A DNA stretch of 64,000 bases from DATFES01 sp035457725 (GTDB lineage Bacteria; Pseudomonadota; Alphaproteobacteria; CACIAM-22H2): the NCBI GenBank assembly GCA_035457725.1, contig DATIBC010000107.1, positions 8,580 through 72,579 on the forward strand. The letters are read 5' to 3'. Positions within the stretch are counted from its first letter, which is position 1. Each line of letters begins with the position of its first letter. Below are positions 1-7,804 of this stretch, piece by piece. Both the position numbers and the translations under genes were made by a program. Below the pieces are notes generated by a model. The model was not told the DNA's origin. It searched no databases and saw only the letters and a list, made by a program, of their open reading frames with translations.

Positions 1-405
1 GTCGCCGGGCGATATCTCACCGTCACGACCGGGAGCAAGCAAGTCGATCCCGTCACGGCGCCGGTCGAGGTTCTCCTTGCACTTCCCGGCGTCACCTACG
101 AGCAGGCGGCCGCCATTGTTGGCGCCCGTGAATCCATAGACGGGGGAACCGCGGCGGAAACGCGATTACGCCTTCCTCCCTTAGCATCGACCACCGCACC
201 TTATCTGGGCCAATCGCGACGTGATGCCTACACCGTCGAGGTTCGCGCCGACACAGATACGGGCGCGATTTTTGTGCGGCGGGCTCTCGTCACGATCGAC
301 CGGCGAAACGATCCGCCGTTCTGGCTGGTCAGTTGGGAGCAAGGAGAGGTTTCTTTTTTTGAGTTGCTCCCCGTCAGCAAGAGTCGGACAGAAATGGGTA
401 ATTGA
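1..405 (+). CDS. gspK: Type II secretion minor pseudopilin GspK, C-terminal fragment (5' end outside window)
   Basis: An open frame runs from base 1 to a TGA at 403-405 and gives 134 residues with no start codon in the window. It begins with a segment like the GspK helix-hairpin region (YLTVTTGSKQVDPVTAPVEV, then LLALPGVT and AAAIVGAR), followed by a strand-rich end with YTVEVRADT and a tryptophan-rich tail (PFWLVSWEQG). This matches the C-terminal half of GspK, which caps the type II secretion pseudopilus with GspI and GspJ. The other gsp genes would lie to the left, outside the window. The stop codon falls at the junction with an integrase remnant read from the other strand, so the last residues may be foreign and the protein may be slightly altered at its end. 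Confidence 0.72.
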   Translation, partial: VAGRYLTVTTGSKQVDPVTAPVEVLLALPGVTYEQAAAIVGARESIDGGTAAETRLRLPPLASTTAPYLGQSRRDAYTVEVRADTDTGAIFVRRALVTIDRRNDPPFWLVSWEQGEVSFFELLPVSKSRTEMGN

Positions 406-839
406 ACGCGTCGGTGACCCAGGAGCGGGGGGATATTCTGAGCGAGATTTCGGCGATCCTCGGCCACTGACCGAGGCTTTTTGAGTACGACGGCATGTTC
501 ACGGAGATAACGCTCGGAAAATTCATTTAGTGTTGGCCGTCGACGTTCCTGCTGCCGTGCTGCGCTCGGACCGTCACCCTGTGCGACCGCCAACAACCAG
601 CGCTGGGCGATCTCGCGCGCGTGGCTTGCGCTGACGAAAGGGAAGTGGCCGATGGCCGGGCGTCGCTCACGGCCATGCCGAGTGCGATAATTGTGAAGTC
701 AGGCCTTGCACCCCTTGGGCGTAATCTTCAAGTGAAACCCCGGCAGCTCGCTGTCGCGGATGATCGCGTCACGATCGGCGGACGTGGCAGCCTGTGCTAT
801 GGCATTGGTCAATTTTCTCTCGGTCATGGGGTACTCCAT
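402..839 (-). pseudogene. Tyrosine-type site-specific integrase remnant
   Basis: Reading leftwards from an ATG at 839 (or 827), the first 46 residues match the N-terminal domain of phage/island integrases of the DUF4102 type: MTERKLTNAIAQ, then RDSELPGFHLKITPKG. The frame then stops at 699-701. Homology resumes in another frame with LLAVAQGDGPSAARQQER and a core-binding domain (PTLNEFSERYLREHA, KKPRSVAEDRR). It ends abruptly near 402, just where integrase core-binding domains lead into the catalytic domain. The catalytic domain with its Arg-His-Arg-Tyr residues is absent and gspK sequence takes over. This is a dead gene, damaged by at least one frameshift or small deletion plus a truncating junction. 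A tRNA-like attachment site lies 170 bases upstream of its start. Confidence 0.75.
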
Positions 840-1010
840 CTGTTTGCGTTGTCGCGGTTGGCCACCACCTTCTAGGTCGCAGCCAGGTCGCAACAGAGGG
901 AGCATGGCGCTATCTCGTGGATGCGGTCGTCCTAGTTGAAGAGCTCGATCGTCCTGGCCAATCGACTTAGAGCGCCAATGAAGCATGACTTGGGCGTGTC
1001 CCTTGACCAG

Positions 1011-1056
1011 ACTTTTGATCAGAGGGTCGTGGGTTCGATCCCCGCCGGACTTACCA
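1011..1056 (+). other. 3' half of a tRNA, probable integration (att) site
   Basis: The stretch has a tRNA anticodon-loop end, a variable loop, a T arm (stem GTGGG 1029-1033, loop TTCGATC, stem CCCGC 1041-1045), the acceptor 3' strand (1046-1052) and CCA at 1054-1056. The bases upstream cannot form the matching acceptor 5' strand or the 5' side of the anticodon stem, so it is not a whole tRNA. A tRNA 3' end next to an integrase remnant is the usual sign of an att duplication. The loop resembles a lysine tRNA (TTT), but the base after the anticodon is G instead of A, so identity is unsure. Confidence 0.6.
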
Positions 1057-1448
1057 AGTCTTATCAATAGATTGTTGTGGAAACTTCAGAAGAAATCTAG
1101 GTCACGATTTCGCGTTGCACCCGCTGTGCACCGCCATCGCGGCGGCGTTTTACGATCGCGGCGCGCAGGCGCGGTCGGCGTCACCTCTCGGGCCCGTCCA
1201 AAGGCATCAGCGCAACCGCGGGGCGACGGGGCGCAGTCGTGCGACCACGCTCGTAGTCTCCCGCCGGCATACTTCGCTCACGCCACGCGACGATCCGCCT
1301 CTCCGCCGCCTCGTGGTCCCACGATTTAGGGCGAAGCCCGCGGTTTCGGCTTCCGGGACCGATGGCTGCGGGCTTGTATCAAAGAATGAGCGCTTCGATT
1401 GGCCGCGGAATCAACCCCTTGTCGGGCCACGGGGACTGCACCACGTTG

Positions 1449-1607
1449 ATGCGACGAGGAAGCCAGCGTCAGTTTGCGCAAGATCTCGCTCAGCTTGGCG
1501 ACGTCGCAGGCCATCCCCATCCATCTGAGACGCGTGGCCTGGATAATCCGGCCGCCTATGATCGACGAGACGCCGATCATGGCTGACGTCGACCGCAAGG
1601 CGATCAC
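1449..1607 (-). pseudogene. Degenerate copy of the 72-residue protein found at 53.0 kb
   Basis: On the minus strand, 1534-1449 encodes LRWMGMACDVAKLSEILRKL followed by TLASSSH. The intact protein at 53018-53236 has LRWMGLSRDAARLREILRKV followed by APASPPH at its C-terminus. The DNA is also similar across this stretch. The first two thirds of the protein are not recognisable here, and the frame runs past the expected stop, so this copy looks broken. No known domain is recognised. Its place beside an integrase remnant suggests the family travels with, or is left behind by, mobile DNA; that is inference. Confidence 0.45.
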
Positions 1608-1749
1608 TCACGTCATGGCGACGGCCCGCGTCGAAGCGCCCGATGAGGTAACGGAGCTTATGATCCTTCTTTCACAGGCCGTACTCGCGCAAACCGACGG
1701 CGTCGAATGCCGTCCCGCGCTGCGACATCGGAGAGAAGCGATGAATTAA
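1579..1749 (+). CDS. Possible small protein of unknown function (56 aa)
   Basis: A frame of 57 codons starts MADVDRKAITHVMATARVEA and continues with an alternating polar/hydrophobic helix-like stretch (EVTELMILLSQAVLAQ). Third codon positions are mostly G or C until about residue 43, as in real genes of this genome, and then the last dozen residues look random. An in-frame ATG at 1558 is an alternative start. No clear ribosome binding site and no recognised family, in a region full of decayed sequence. It may be a small gene or the front of a truncated one. Confidence 0.28.
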   Translation: MADVDRKAITHVMATARVEAPDEVTELMILLSQAVLAQTDGVECRPALRHRREAMN

Positions 1750-2110
1750 TCGCGATTTTTCCGACTCCGGTCGTCCGATCGCGACGTCAATGGACGGTCT
1801 GGCGCATAAAATTCGGAGACCGATCTGACGGTACGAACCGAGGTTGTTGCGGCGATTCAACGGTGCGACCTGCTATCCTGCGCAAATCGGTGCGAAGCGG
1901 CGGGCCGCGCAGAGAGATTGCGGCACTCGCAATTGCTTGATCTTGACTGTCACTGTGGATTGCGCACAGGAGCCGGCCCTGCCGCCCTTCAGCGTGTATG
2001 CCGGTAGACGTTTCTTTTCATTCGGCGCGACATCACCGCCATAACTTGATCACGGCATTGTCGCATCACTCGGCGCCGCGACGTTCAATAATTGGAACAG
2101 AGGAAGGCTC
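1750..2110. other. Stretch with no recognisable gene
   Basis: Short frames on both strands here lack ribosome binding sites, consistent codon bias and any similarity I recognise. Base composition is lower in GC than the flanking operons. Best read as decayed accessory DNA. Confidence 0.4.
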
Positions 2111-2140
2111 TACATCGCATTTCAACGAAGCACCGGCTTT

Positions 2141-2350
2141 ATGATCACCGCAGTGGTCATCCTTTTGTTCGGATTGATGCCGCTCGGGAATTCGATTTCG
2201 CCACGCCGGATTACTGTCGGCGGCGCCGATTTCTCGCCGTTGTGGATGCCGCCGTACGTAATCGCATAGATCGGAATCGTCGTTCTTCTGAGCGGGTGGA
2301 TCGTGGTCGGCGTAGCCGGTTCGCTCATTTCCCCGATATTCGGATGCTGA
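2141..2350 (+). pseudogene. Small two-helix membrane protein interrupted by a stop codon
   Basis: From an ATG at 2141 the frame gives MITAVVILLFGLMPLGNSIS, a soluble loop (VGGADFSPLWMPPYVIA), then TAG at 2267-2269. The same frame continues with a second strongly hydrophobic segment (IGIVVLLSGWIVVGVAGSLI) and stops at 2348-2350. Two good membrane helices in one frame with a single stop between them point to a nonsense mutation in a former small inner-membrane protein. The frame stays open upstream to about 2047, so the original start may have been further left. A longer frame that overlaps this region in another phase has poor codon use and is not favoured. Family unknown. Confidence 0.45.
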
Positions 2351-2646
2351 CCGCGATGCCGGCGGCGACAGTGCGTTTGGATCCAATTCGCTTTTCGTCT
2401 CCTGCGGCACCGGCGGCGGGGGCGGGGGCGGGAGCAGGCTGGTTCGCGATGCCTGCGGCCGTGCAAGCGTCTCGGCGCATGGACGTGGGCGCGCCAAACA
2501 TCGCTTGGTTGTCGCGACTCCATAGGGCCGGGTATGATCGGCGTCGAGATCCGCAACTTGCGGAGGCCACGCGTGGAGATATGGCCGCGCCGCCTCGGTT
2601 GCAGCAAACAAGATTCGACAGATCCGACGATTGGATCGGAGTGGCG

Positions 2647-3075
2647 ATGACTGTCGCCATCGAGGCTGCCGCGCGACTGGCGTGCAAACGCCTTGTGGCG
2701 CGGGGCGTGCCGCTCGTCGAGGCGAATGTCATGGCCGAGCTTGCGGCTCTATACGTCAATGCGTGCATGGTCGCGCACCAATTTCGAAATCAGGGCGAGC
2801 GCCAGCCGGCCCACGAAATTCATGCAGTTCGTCCGCTCAACGATACCCACTCGATGTCGACCTACGCCGAAATCCTGGGTCGAGAACGTCAGGACGACGA
2901 AAGTTCGTCGCCATCGCAGAAATCGCTCGAAGCGGTCATGCTGGCTGAACCGGCGCTTGCCGCCGTACCGGCGCGCAAGCCGGCGGGCAGAGCGGCGGCG
3001 TCGATCGATCCCTGGGTAACGCGGCAGCAAGCCAACGCCGATCTGGATTTGCCCCCGGTTTTGAAGCGGGCCTGA
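2647..3075 (+). CDS. Hypothetical protein (142 aa)
   Basis: A frame beginning MTVAIEAAARLACKRLVARG has codon use like its better-known neighbours: mostly G/C in third positions and runs of GCG, GTC and GAG. The N-terminal 60 residues look helical (VEANVMAELAALYVNACMVAH). The C-terminal half is Ala/Pro/Ser rich and probably disordered, ending in PPVLKRA. No ribosome binding site is obvious, and the frame stays open far upstream to 2092, although that upstream part overlaps the broken membrane protein and looks non-coding. No family recognised. It could be a real gene or the tail of a truncated one. Confidence 0.4.
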   Translation: MTVAIEAAARLACKRLVARGVPLVEANVMAELAALYVNACMVAHQFRNQGERQPAHEIHAVRPLNDTHSMSTYAEILGRERQDDESSSPSQKSLEAVMLAEPALAAVPARKPAGRAAASIDPWVTRQQANADLDLPPVLKRA

Positions 3076-3535
3076 TCCTTAGGTTGTCGTTTTGTCGACC
3101 TCGATGGCGTGATCGCCGGATTGGTGTGGGTACCCGCTTTGGTGCCCTCGCCGGGGCGGCGTCGGCACCGACATCTCAGATTACCGCCTTGGTATGCTTA
3201 ACCTATGATTCTTCAATCATAATTATTTAAGGTAAATATTAATAAAATCCCCGACTGATGTTGACCGTCGAATGCGAGCTGTTAACCTGTTGGGGTAAGA
3301 AATCAAAAACTATAATAAAACAATCATAAGTTGCCGAATGCCTGTACATGATCAGAGGTAGGCGGCGACGGTCCCTGCTTCATGGGTCTCACGCTCGCGG
3401 AGGAAAACGACCGAAATTTAGCGCCTCCAGATCCGATCGCAAGTGCTCTCGATCGTACTTCGCATCCGAGGCAGCACTTGGGAAGCAAAGGATCGACGCC
3501 ACATCGAATGGTCCTACGTTATCGATGGTGGTGCC
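3076..3535. other. AT-rich intergenic region upstream of the TadG-like gene
   Basis: Bases 3180-3345 are far richer in A and T than the rest of the window. A perfect TATAAT lies at 3311-3316, with TTGGGG at 3290-3295 as a possible but short-spaced (15 bp) -35 element. Two TTAA motifs occur near 3225-3240 with an 8-base gap; the CtrA consensus needs 7, so I do not call a CtrA site. From 3345 to 3535 there is no convincing gene. Confidence 0.35.
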
Positions 3536-5368
3536 ATGTTATCGAAGAGCAGGATTCTCCCAATCGGACGCAAGTTTCTAAGTGCAACGATATCGTCGAG
3601 ACGTACCAACGGACAACGCGCGGTACGGTCTCGTCTGACAGACGGATATGATTCTGGTCGTTGGCGCGGATGGTTAGGACCAATCAAGCAATGGATCGCA
3701 AGGGGCGATGGCGCCGCGATAGTCCTCGCCACGAGGAACAACGAATCCGGCGCAGTTGCAGTTTATATTGGAATCATTACCGCGTTGCTGATCGGGTTCG
3801 CCGGGCTGGCGATCGACCTATCGCGCCTCGGAACGCTACAGACCCAACTGCAAAACGCCGCCGACCAGGCGGCGCTCTCCGGCGCGGCCGAGTTAGATGG
3901 GAAGGACGATTCGGTGATTCGCGCGGCGCGCGCCGTGTACGGCGAATCCGGCGTCGAGGCGCAGCTCACCGTCAATAATGAGAACATTGCCGGTGAAGGC
4001 ACGATCACGATCACCCGATTCCGATTGCTGAGCGCAATCCCTCCAGACACGACCGCGATCGACTGCCCGGTCTGGGTCAGCAGCTTCGCGGCGGCGCAAA
4101 GCTATACGCCCACCGGCGGCGGAGCGCACTGCGCGAACGGCTGGCAGAACGTCCGGTTCATTGAAGTGGTTGCCGAGCAGCGAACGATCGACGTTTCGCT
4201 GATCGCTGTGCTGCGCAGCCTCGGCGCCGCCTCCGCAACGCAGGCGACGACGACGGCGCGCGCCGTCGCCGGTTTCACGCAATTCGTCTGCCAGGTCGTG
4301 CCGATGTTCACCTGCAATCCGTCCGAAAACATCGCCGGCGGCGGGCCGGTCATCATGAACAAAGGCCAGATGCTTCTCATGAAGGCGGGCGGCGGCAAGG
4401 GAGCGCAATACGGGCCGGGGAACTATGGACTGCTCGACCCGATCTTTGACAACCAAGGCGCCAAGAGCGTCGCGGAGAATCTCGCCTCGGCCGGTTCGGA
4501 AGGATGTTTCAGCGTGTCCGGAGTGGAGGTCAATCAGGGCCAGAAGACCGGCCCGGTGAAGACGGCGGTGAACACGCGCTTCGACATTTACGATAACCCG
4601 AATTTCAGCGGCCAGCAGGGAAACGACGAGTTCCGACCGGCGCGGAATGTCACCAAGGGCTGCTATGGAATGACGTGCGGGACCACGTACGGAAACTTCA
4701 ATCAGGACCCATCGCTGTGGGATCCGAACGCCAAGGGCGCGCCATTTCCGCGCGCGGGTTGCTTTTACAACGGCGCCTGCAGCGAATCGTGCTGGAGCGG
4801 CGAATGCCGGATGAGCGCCAATACCGATTGGTCGGCACAAAACCGGACGACGTACTGGTCGATCAATCACCCGAACTCGGTCGCGCCGGGAGTCACGCCA
4901 ACCGGAAATCAATATAGCCGCCCCGCCAATTGGGACGATCCGAGCTTCACGAGATATGACACCTATCGCTGGGAGATCGACAGCGGCCACGTCCCCGACC
5001 GGACGCGCGATGATGGACCCTCGCAACCATGCGGCGCCGACCCGGGCGGTTATCCGGCGTCATACAACGCCTCGTGCAGCGATGGCGAACAGGGCCGGCC
5101 GAGCAACTACACGGGCGGCACGCTCAGCGACGAGCCGGAGCGGCGGATTATCATCATCGCGGTGGTCAATTGCATCGAGCACGGCCCGATCAACGGCAAC
5201 TCGACACCGCCGCTGCCGGTCGAGCAATACGCCAAATTCTTCGTCACCGAGCCGGTGGATATTCACTCCGGCAATACCAATCAGGATATCTATGGCGAGT
5301 TTGTCGGGTTCGTCTCGCCGGGCGCCGACGACGGGATCATCCGCGATGTCGTACAGCTTTATCGGTAA
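3536..5368 (+). CDS. TadG-like Flp pilus-assembly / surface protein
   Basis: After about 70 basic residues the protein has the hallmark of the TadG/TadE-type N-terminus: ESGAVAVYIGIITALLIGFA followed by GLAIDLSRLGTLQTQLQ and NAADQAALSGAAEL. Proteins of this kind sit in the inner membrane by one N-terminal helix with a large periplasmic part and take part in tight-adherence (Flp) pilus biogenesis or form surface structures. The roughly 500-residue C-terminal part has many Cys residues (for example GCFYNGACSESCWSGEC) that suggest disulfides, and no known catalytic motif. The ATG at 3536 is chosen; an in-frame ATG at 3443 would add 31 residues of poor character, and neither has a strong ribosome binding site. 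No tadA, tadB, tadC or secretin lies nearby. The only related gene in the window is the orphan pilin at 57.2 kb. Confidence 0.78.
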   Translation: MLSKSRILPIGRKFLSATISSRRTNGQRAVRSRLTDGYDSGRWRGWLGPIKQWIARGDGAAIVLATRNNESGAVAVYIGIITALLIGFAGLAIDLSRLGTLQTQLQNAADQAALSGAAELDGKDDSVIRAARAVYGESGVEAQLTVNNENIAGEGTITITRFRLLSAIPPDTTAIDCPVWVSSFAAAQSYTPTGGGAHCANGWQNVRFIEVVAEQRTIDVSLIAVLRSLGAASATQATTTARAVAGFTQFVCQVVPMFTCNPSENIAGGGPVIMNKGQMLLMKAGGGKGAQYGPGNYGLLDPIFDNQGAKSVAENLASAGSEGCFSVSGVEVNQGQKTGPVKTAVNTRFDIYDNPNFSGQQGNDEFRPARNVTKGCYGMTCGTTYGNFNQDPSLWDPNAKGAPFPRAGCFYNGACSESCWSGECRMSANTDWSAQNRTTYWSINHPNSVAPGVTPTGNQYSRPANWDDPSFTRYDTYRWEIDSGHVPDRTRDDGPSQPCGADPGGYPASYNASCSDGEQGRPSNYTGGTLSDEPERRIIIIAVVNCIEHGPINGNSTPPLPVEQYAKFFVTEPVDIHSGNTNQDIYGEFVGFVSPGADDGIIRDVVQLYR

Positions 5369-5407
5369 ACTTTTTCGGAACCGTCCGTCGTTAGTGGGAG
5401 GATCGCC

Positions 5408-5706
5408 GTGGCAAGGACGATCGCTCGGTTTTCGGAATCGGCGTCCTCGTGGCCGTACTCGGATTTGACGGCGTGGCTGTAGCGCAAGGGAAGGGGCAGG
5501 ATCATCGCGGCAGTGGGACAATGGTGATCGGCGGCCTAGCGGCTCCAGCCAAGGCGCCGGCCGTGTTAATGCTCCAACGCGACTCGGCCTCCCTGCCGCC
5601 GGGATTGGCGATGCAGATCCGACGAACCGGCAGTCTTCCACCCGGACCGGCGCAGCACGAGCGACGCACCGGCTCGCCGCCGCTTGGGTTGGTCAAGCGC
5701 TGCTAA
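5408..5706 (+). pseudogene. Small secreted LPPG-repeat protein with an apparent one-base frameshift
   Basis: A GTG at 5408 has a well-placed GGGAGG six bases upstream and starts VARTIARF, but that frame stops at 5477-5479. One frame over, the sequence reads FGIGVLVAVLGFDGVAVAQG, a typical signal-peptide core and cleavage site, and continues to a stop at 5704-5706. Adding one T to the four-T run at 5429-5432 joins the two into a single signal peptide. The mature part has three degenerate repeats (SLPPGLAMQIRRTG, SLPPGPAQHERRTG, SPPLGLVKR). The motif occurs in small exported proteins of unknown function in other proteobacteria. Either the gene is broken or the T run is misassembled. Confidence 0.55.
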
Positions 5707-6050
5707 CGTCCAGGTCCACCGCTGACAGCAAGGCAACCCTCGTTCGGCGCCGACGCATGAAACGGCAATTCATCGGGCGGCCCCGAAACATCCCGCCCTG
5801 CTGATTGGCAAAATTCCGCACGCCGCCGCGAACGACCAATGCGTCGGCCTGCGCCGCCAGAGCGGCGGCGGTTTGTGCTGCGGTGGTTTTGTGTTATTGA
5901 TCTCCTCACGCGTCGTGCGGGGGCGATCGCGTGCCATCGCCGTCGAAGCGATCGGTGGGCAGTATTTCCAGCACAATATCGCCCCATGCGGAGGGTTCGA
6001 CCGTCGTTCGGGCCCCGACGCGGCTCTGGTCTTTCCAATGGAGAAGCGCC
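5707..6050. other. Intergenic, no gene seen
   Basis: No frame here has both a ribosome binding site and normal codon bias. A GC-rich inverted stretch near 5850-5870 (repeated GCCGCC/GGCGGC) may fold, but there is no T run to suggest a terminator. Signals for the gene starting at 6051 should lie here. Confidence 0.4.
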
Positions 6051-6668
6051 ATGGTCAAGTTTCTGGTTGCCGCCGCTTGGACACAGGGTATCGTCCATCG
6101 ATCGACGGTGATCTTCGCCTCGTTCGTCGTCGCGTTGGTCGCGACAAGCTTGGGAGTGATCGGCGCCGCGGCGGCGCAAACGCCGTCGCCGGAGTTGGCG
6201 AAAAGCCGCGCAGCGTTGGAAAAATACCAGGATCCGCTCGTCGCCGTCCGCGACGGGTATTTCTCCACGGTCGGCTGCGTCCACTACGCCGACGGCGGGA
6301 TGGGCGTCCACTTTCTCAATGTCGGTCTGATTTCGCCTACGCCCGATCCGCTCAAGCCGCAGATCCTGGTTTATGAGCAGGATGGAACCAAGCTCCGCTT
6401 GGTCGCGGCGGAATGGTTGATTCCGTTGGCGACGGGCGTGAAGGAGCGTCCGACCCTTTTCGGGCAACCGTTCGAGGGCCCCATGGAAGGCCATGAACCG
6501 CTGATGCCCGCCGATCTTCATCACTACGATCTGCATGTCTGGCTCTTCAAGGAGAACCCCGCCGGAATGTTCAAGGCGATCAATCCCAACGTGAAGTGCA
6601 CCGACGCGATCGGCTATTCATTGCTCGAAACGCCGACCAAGACGGTGCCGCACCCCGTCGCGAAGTAG
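6051..6668 (+). CDS. Conserved hypothetical exported protein (205 aa)
   Basis: The ATG at 6051 is chosen because GGAGAAG lies 6-7 bases upstream and the next residues form a long signal peptide or anchor (STVIFASFVVALVATSLGV, then GAAAAQTPSP as a likely cleavage site near residue 42). The mature part has short conserved-looking blocks: GYFSTVGCVHYADGGMGVHF, LKPQILVYEQDGTKLRLVAA and DLHHYDLHVWLF. Several His residues and one pair of Cys are present, but no family with known function is recognised. It probably acts in the periplasm. It stands alone, 50 bases ahead of the acetyltransferase gene. Confidence 0.7.
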   Translation: MVKFLVAAAWTQGIVHRSTVIFASFVVALVATSLGVIGAAAAQTPSPELAKSRAALEKYQDPLVAVRDGYFSTVGCVHYADGGMGVHFLNVGLISPTPDPLKPQILVYEQDGTKLRLVAAEWLIPLATGVKERPTLFGQPFEGPMEGHEPLMPADLHHYDLHVWLFKENPAGMFKAINPNVKCTDAIGYSLLETPTKTVPHPVAK

Positions 6669-6718
6669 CGGTTGTCGACGACCAATCGTGCGCGAATGGC
6701 CGCTTCGACGAGCGTTCG

Positions 6719-7201
6719 ATGCCCGATATGCTCGTCAAGCTCTACGCGCTGCCCGACCTCGGCGACGCGCTCACCCGGACGAGGCGCGCACGCGTCGAGA
6801 TCCGTCGGCCCAATCCGTGGGAAAAGGCACCGCTTCTCGCCTGGATAGGTGACGTTTTCGGCGCGACCTGGGCCGCCGAATGCGAGGCAGCCTTCGCCGC
6901 CAATCCGCCGTCGTGTTTCATCGCCAGATCCGGCGACGCCATCGTCGGGTTCGCCTGCCACGACTGCACGCGGCGAAATTTCTTTGGGCCGACGGGCGTA
7001 GCCGAGCAGTCGCGCGGGAAGGGGATCGGGAGGGCGCTTCTGCTCTCGTGCCTGCATGCGATGCGCGCCAACGGATACGCGTATGCCATCATCGGCGGCG
7101 TCGGCCCTGCCGACTATTATGCAAAGGCCGTTGGCGCGACCTCGATTGAAGGCTCGTCGCCCGGCATCTACGACCGCGGCCTCGCCAACCAGCAAAAGTA
7201 G
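6719..7201 (+). CDS. GNAT-family N-acetyltransferase
   Basis: The protein (160 aa) has the acetyl-CoA-binding pyrophosphate loop of the GNAT fold, QSRGKGIGRALLLSCLHAMR, preceded by strand 4 (AIVGFACHDCTRRNFFGPTG) and followed by AIIGGVGPADYYAKAVGA, where an aromatic pair often marks the end of the fold. GNAT enzymes move an acetyl group from acetyl-CoA to an amine; the substrate cannot be told from sequence. The first 45 residues form helices 1 and 2. An ATG at 6728 in the same frame is an alternative start. It is close behind the exported protein gene (50 bases) and could be co-transcribed with it. Confidence 0.82.
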   Translation: MPDMLVKLYALPDLGDALTRTRRARVEIRRPNPWEKAPLLAWIGDVFGATWAAECEAAFAANPPSCFIARSGDAIVGFACHDCTRRNFFGPTGVAEQSRGKGIGRALLLSCLHAMRANGYAYAIIGGVGPADYYAKAVGATSIEGSSPGIYDRGLANQQK

Positions 7202-7220
7202 GCTGGGGCAGGCGGCGCGG

Positions 7221-7439
7221 CTACATCGCTTCGGCGGCCGACCGATCGGCCCAATCGGGATGCGCCGCGATCTGCTGCTGGTAAGTGCTCGGTTGGGAGT
7301 CGATCACGACGAAGAGGACGAATACCGCGGCGATCAAGACCGCCGTTGCCCATGCCAGCGTTCTCAGGATGCGCCGGCACTCCGCCAGATGCTCGCGCTC
7401 CCAGCCTTTTGCGTCGATCGATTGCGATCTCGTCCTCAT
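7221..7439 (-). CDS. Small single-helix membrane protein (72 aa)
   Basis: The gene begins with ATG at 7439, preceded on its strand by AGAGGAAG at the right distance, which supports translation. Residues 1-27 are polar and charged (MRTRSQSIDAKGWEREHLAE), residues 29-47 form one membrane helix (WATAVLIAAVFVLFVVIDS), and the tail is short and polar (QQQIAAHPDWADRS). It converges with the acetyltransferase gene, the two stops being 20 bases apart. No family is recognised; a role in the inner membrane is all that can be inferred. Confidence 0.6.
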   Translation of the reverse strand: MRTRSQSIDAKGWEREHLAECRRILRTLAWATAVLIAAVFVLFVVIDSQPSTYQQQIAAHPDWADRSAAEAM

Positions 7440-7804
7440 CGGCTTCCTCTTCCTGTCTCAACGCAGCTCCACGCGTCACCGCATCATTGTGGCACCTACT
7501 GTGTAGTTTGGTTGCCGACGCGCCACCCACAAGCGCCGCTGCAATGCGCTGAGCCCGACTGACGGCGAGGAGCGCTCGATGCTGCGGCCCTCTTCGCGCC
7601 GGGTGACATAAGGATGACATCGCGTGGACGTTCAAGCGGCGCGTGACAAGTGAGCGACATAGCTCACCAAGCCGGTGCCGGTTCGCGGTCCAGCGCCCAT
7701 ATAGACGGCGCGAGCGTTCATGACCAATGGGCCGTCGCCAAGGCACGCATTCACGCACATCATCGTCGACGGCGCGTGCCGGCCGGTTCCGGGAGGTACG
7801 CAAC
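7440..7804. other. Intergenic region between divergent genes
   Basis: This 365-base gap separates the small membrane protein (leftwards) from the secreted protein at 7805 (rightwards), so it should hold both promoters. I see no frame with a ribosome binding site and no clear -35/-10 pair or hairpin with a T run. Confidence 0.4.

Noticed and set aside
985..1067. Protein-like frames over the tRNA 3' half
   Set aside because: The minus-strand peptide GGDRTHDPLIKS is a false translation of a tRNA end.
2400..2445. Simple GGGGGC repeat as a possible G-quadruplex
   Set aside because: Too short and irregular; typical of a GC-rich genome.
2092..2646. N-terminal extension of the hypothetical gene at 2647
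   Set aside because: Arg-rich with random codon use, and another phase of the same bases encodes two membrane helices.
3220..3245. CtrA binding site (TTAA-N7-TTAA)
   Set aside because: The two TTAA motifs are separated by eight bases, not seven.
3893..5026. Long minus-strand frame opposite the TadG-like gene
   Set aside because: Arg/Ala-rich translation with no motif; the plus strand carries the clear TadG signature, so this is an antisense shadow of a GC-rich gene.
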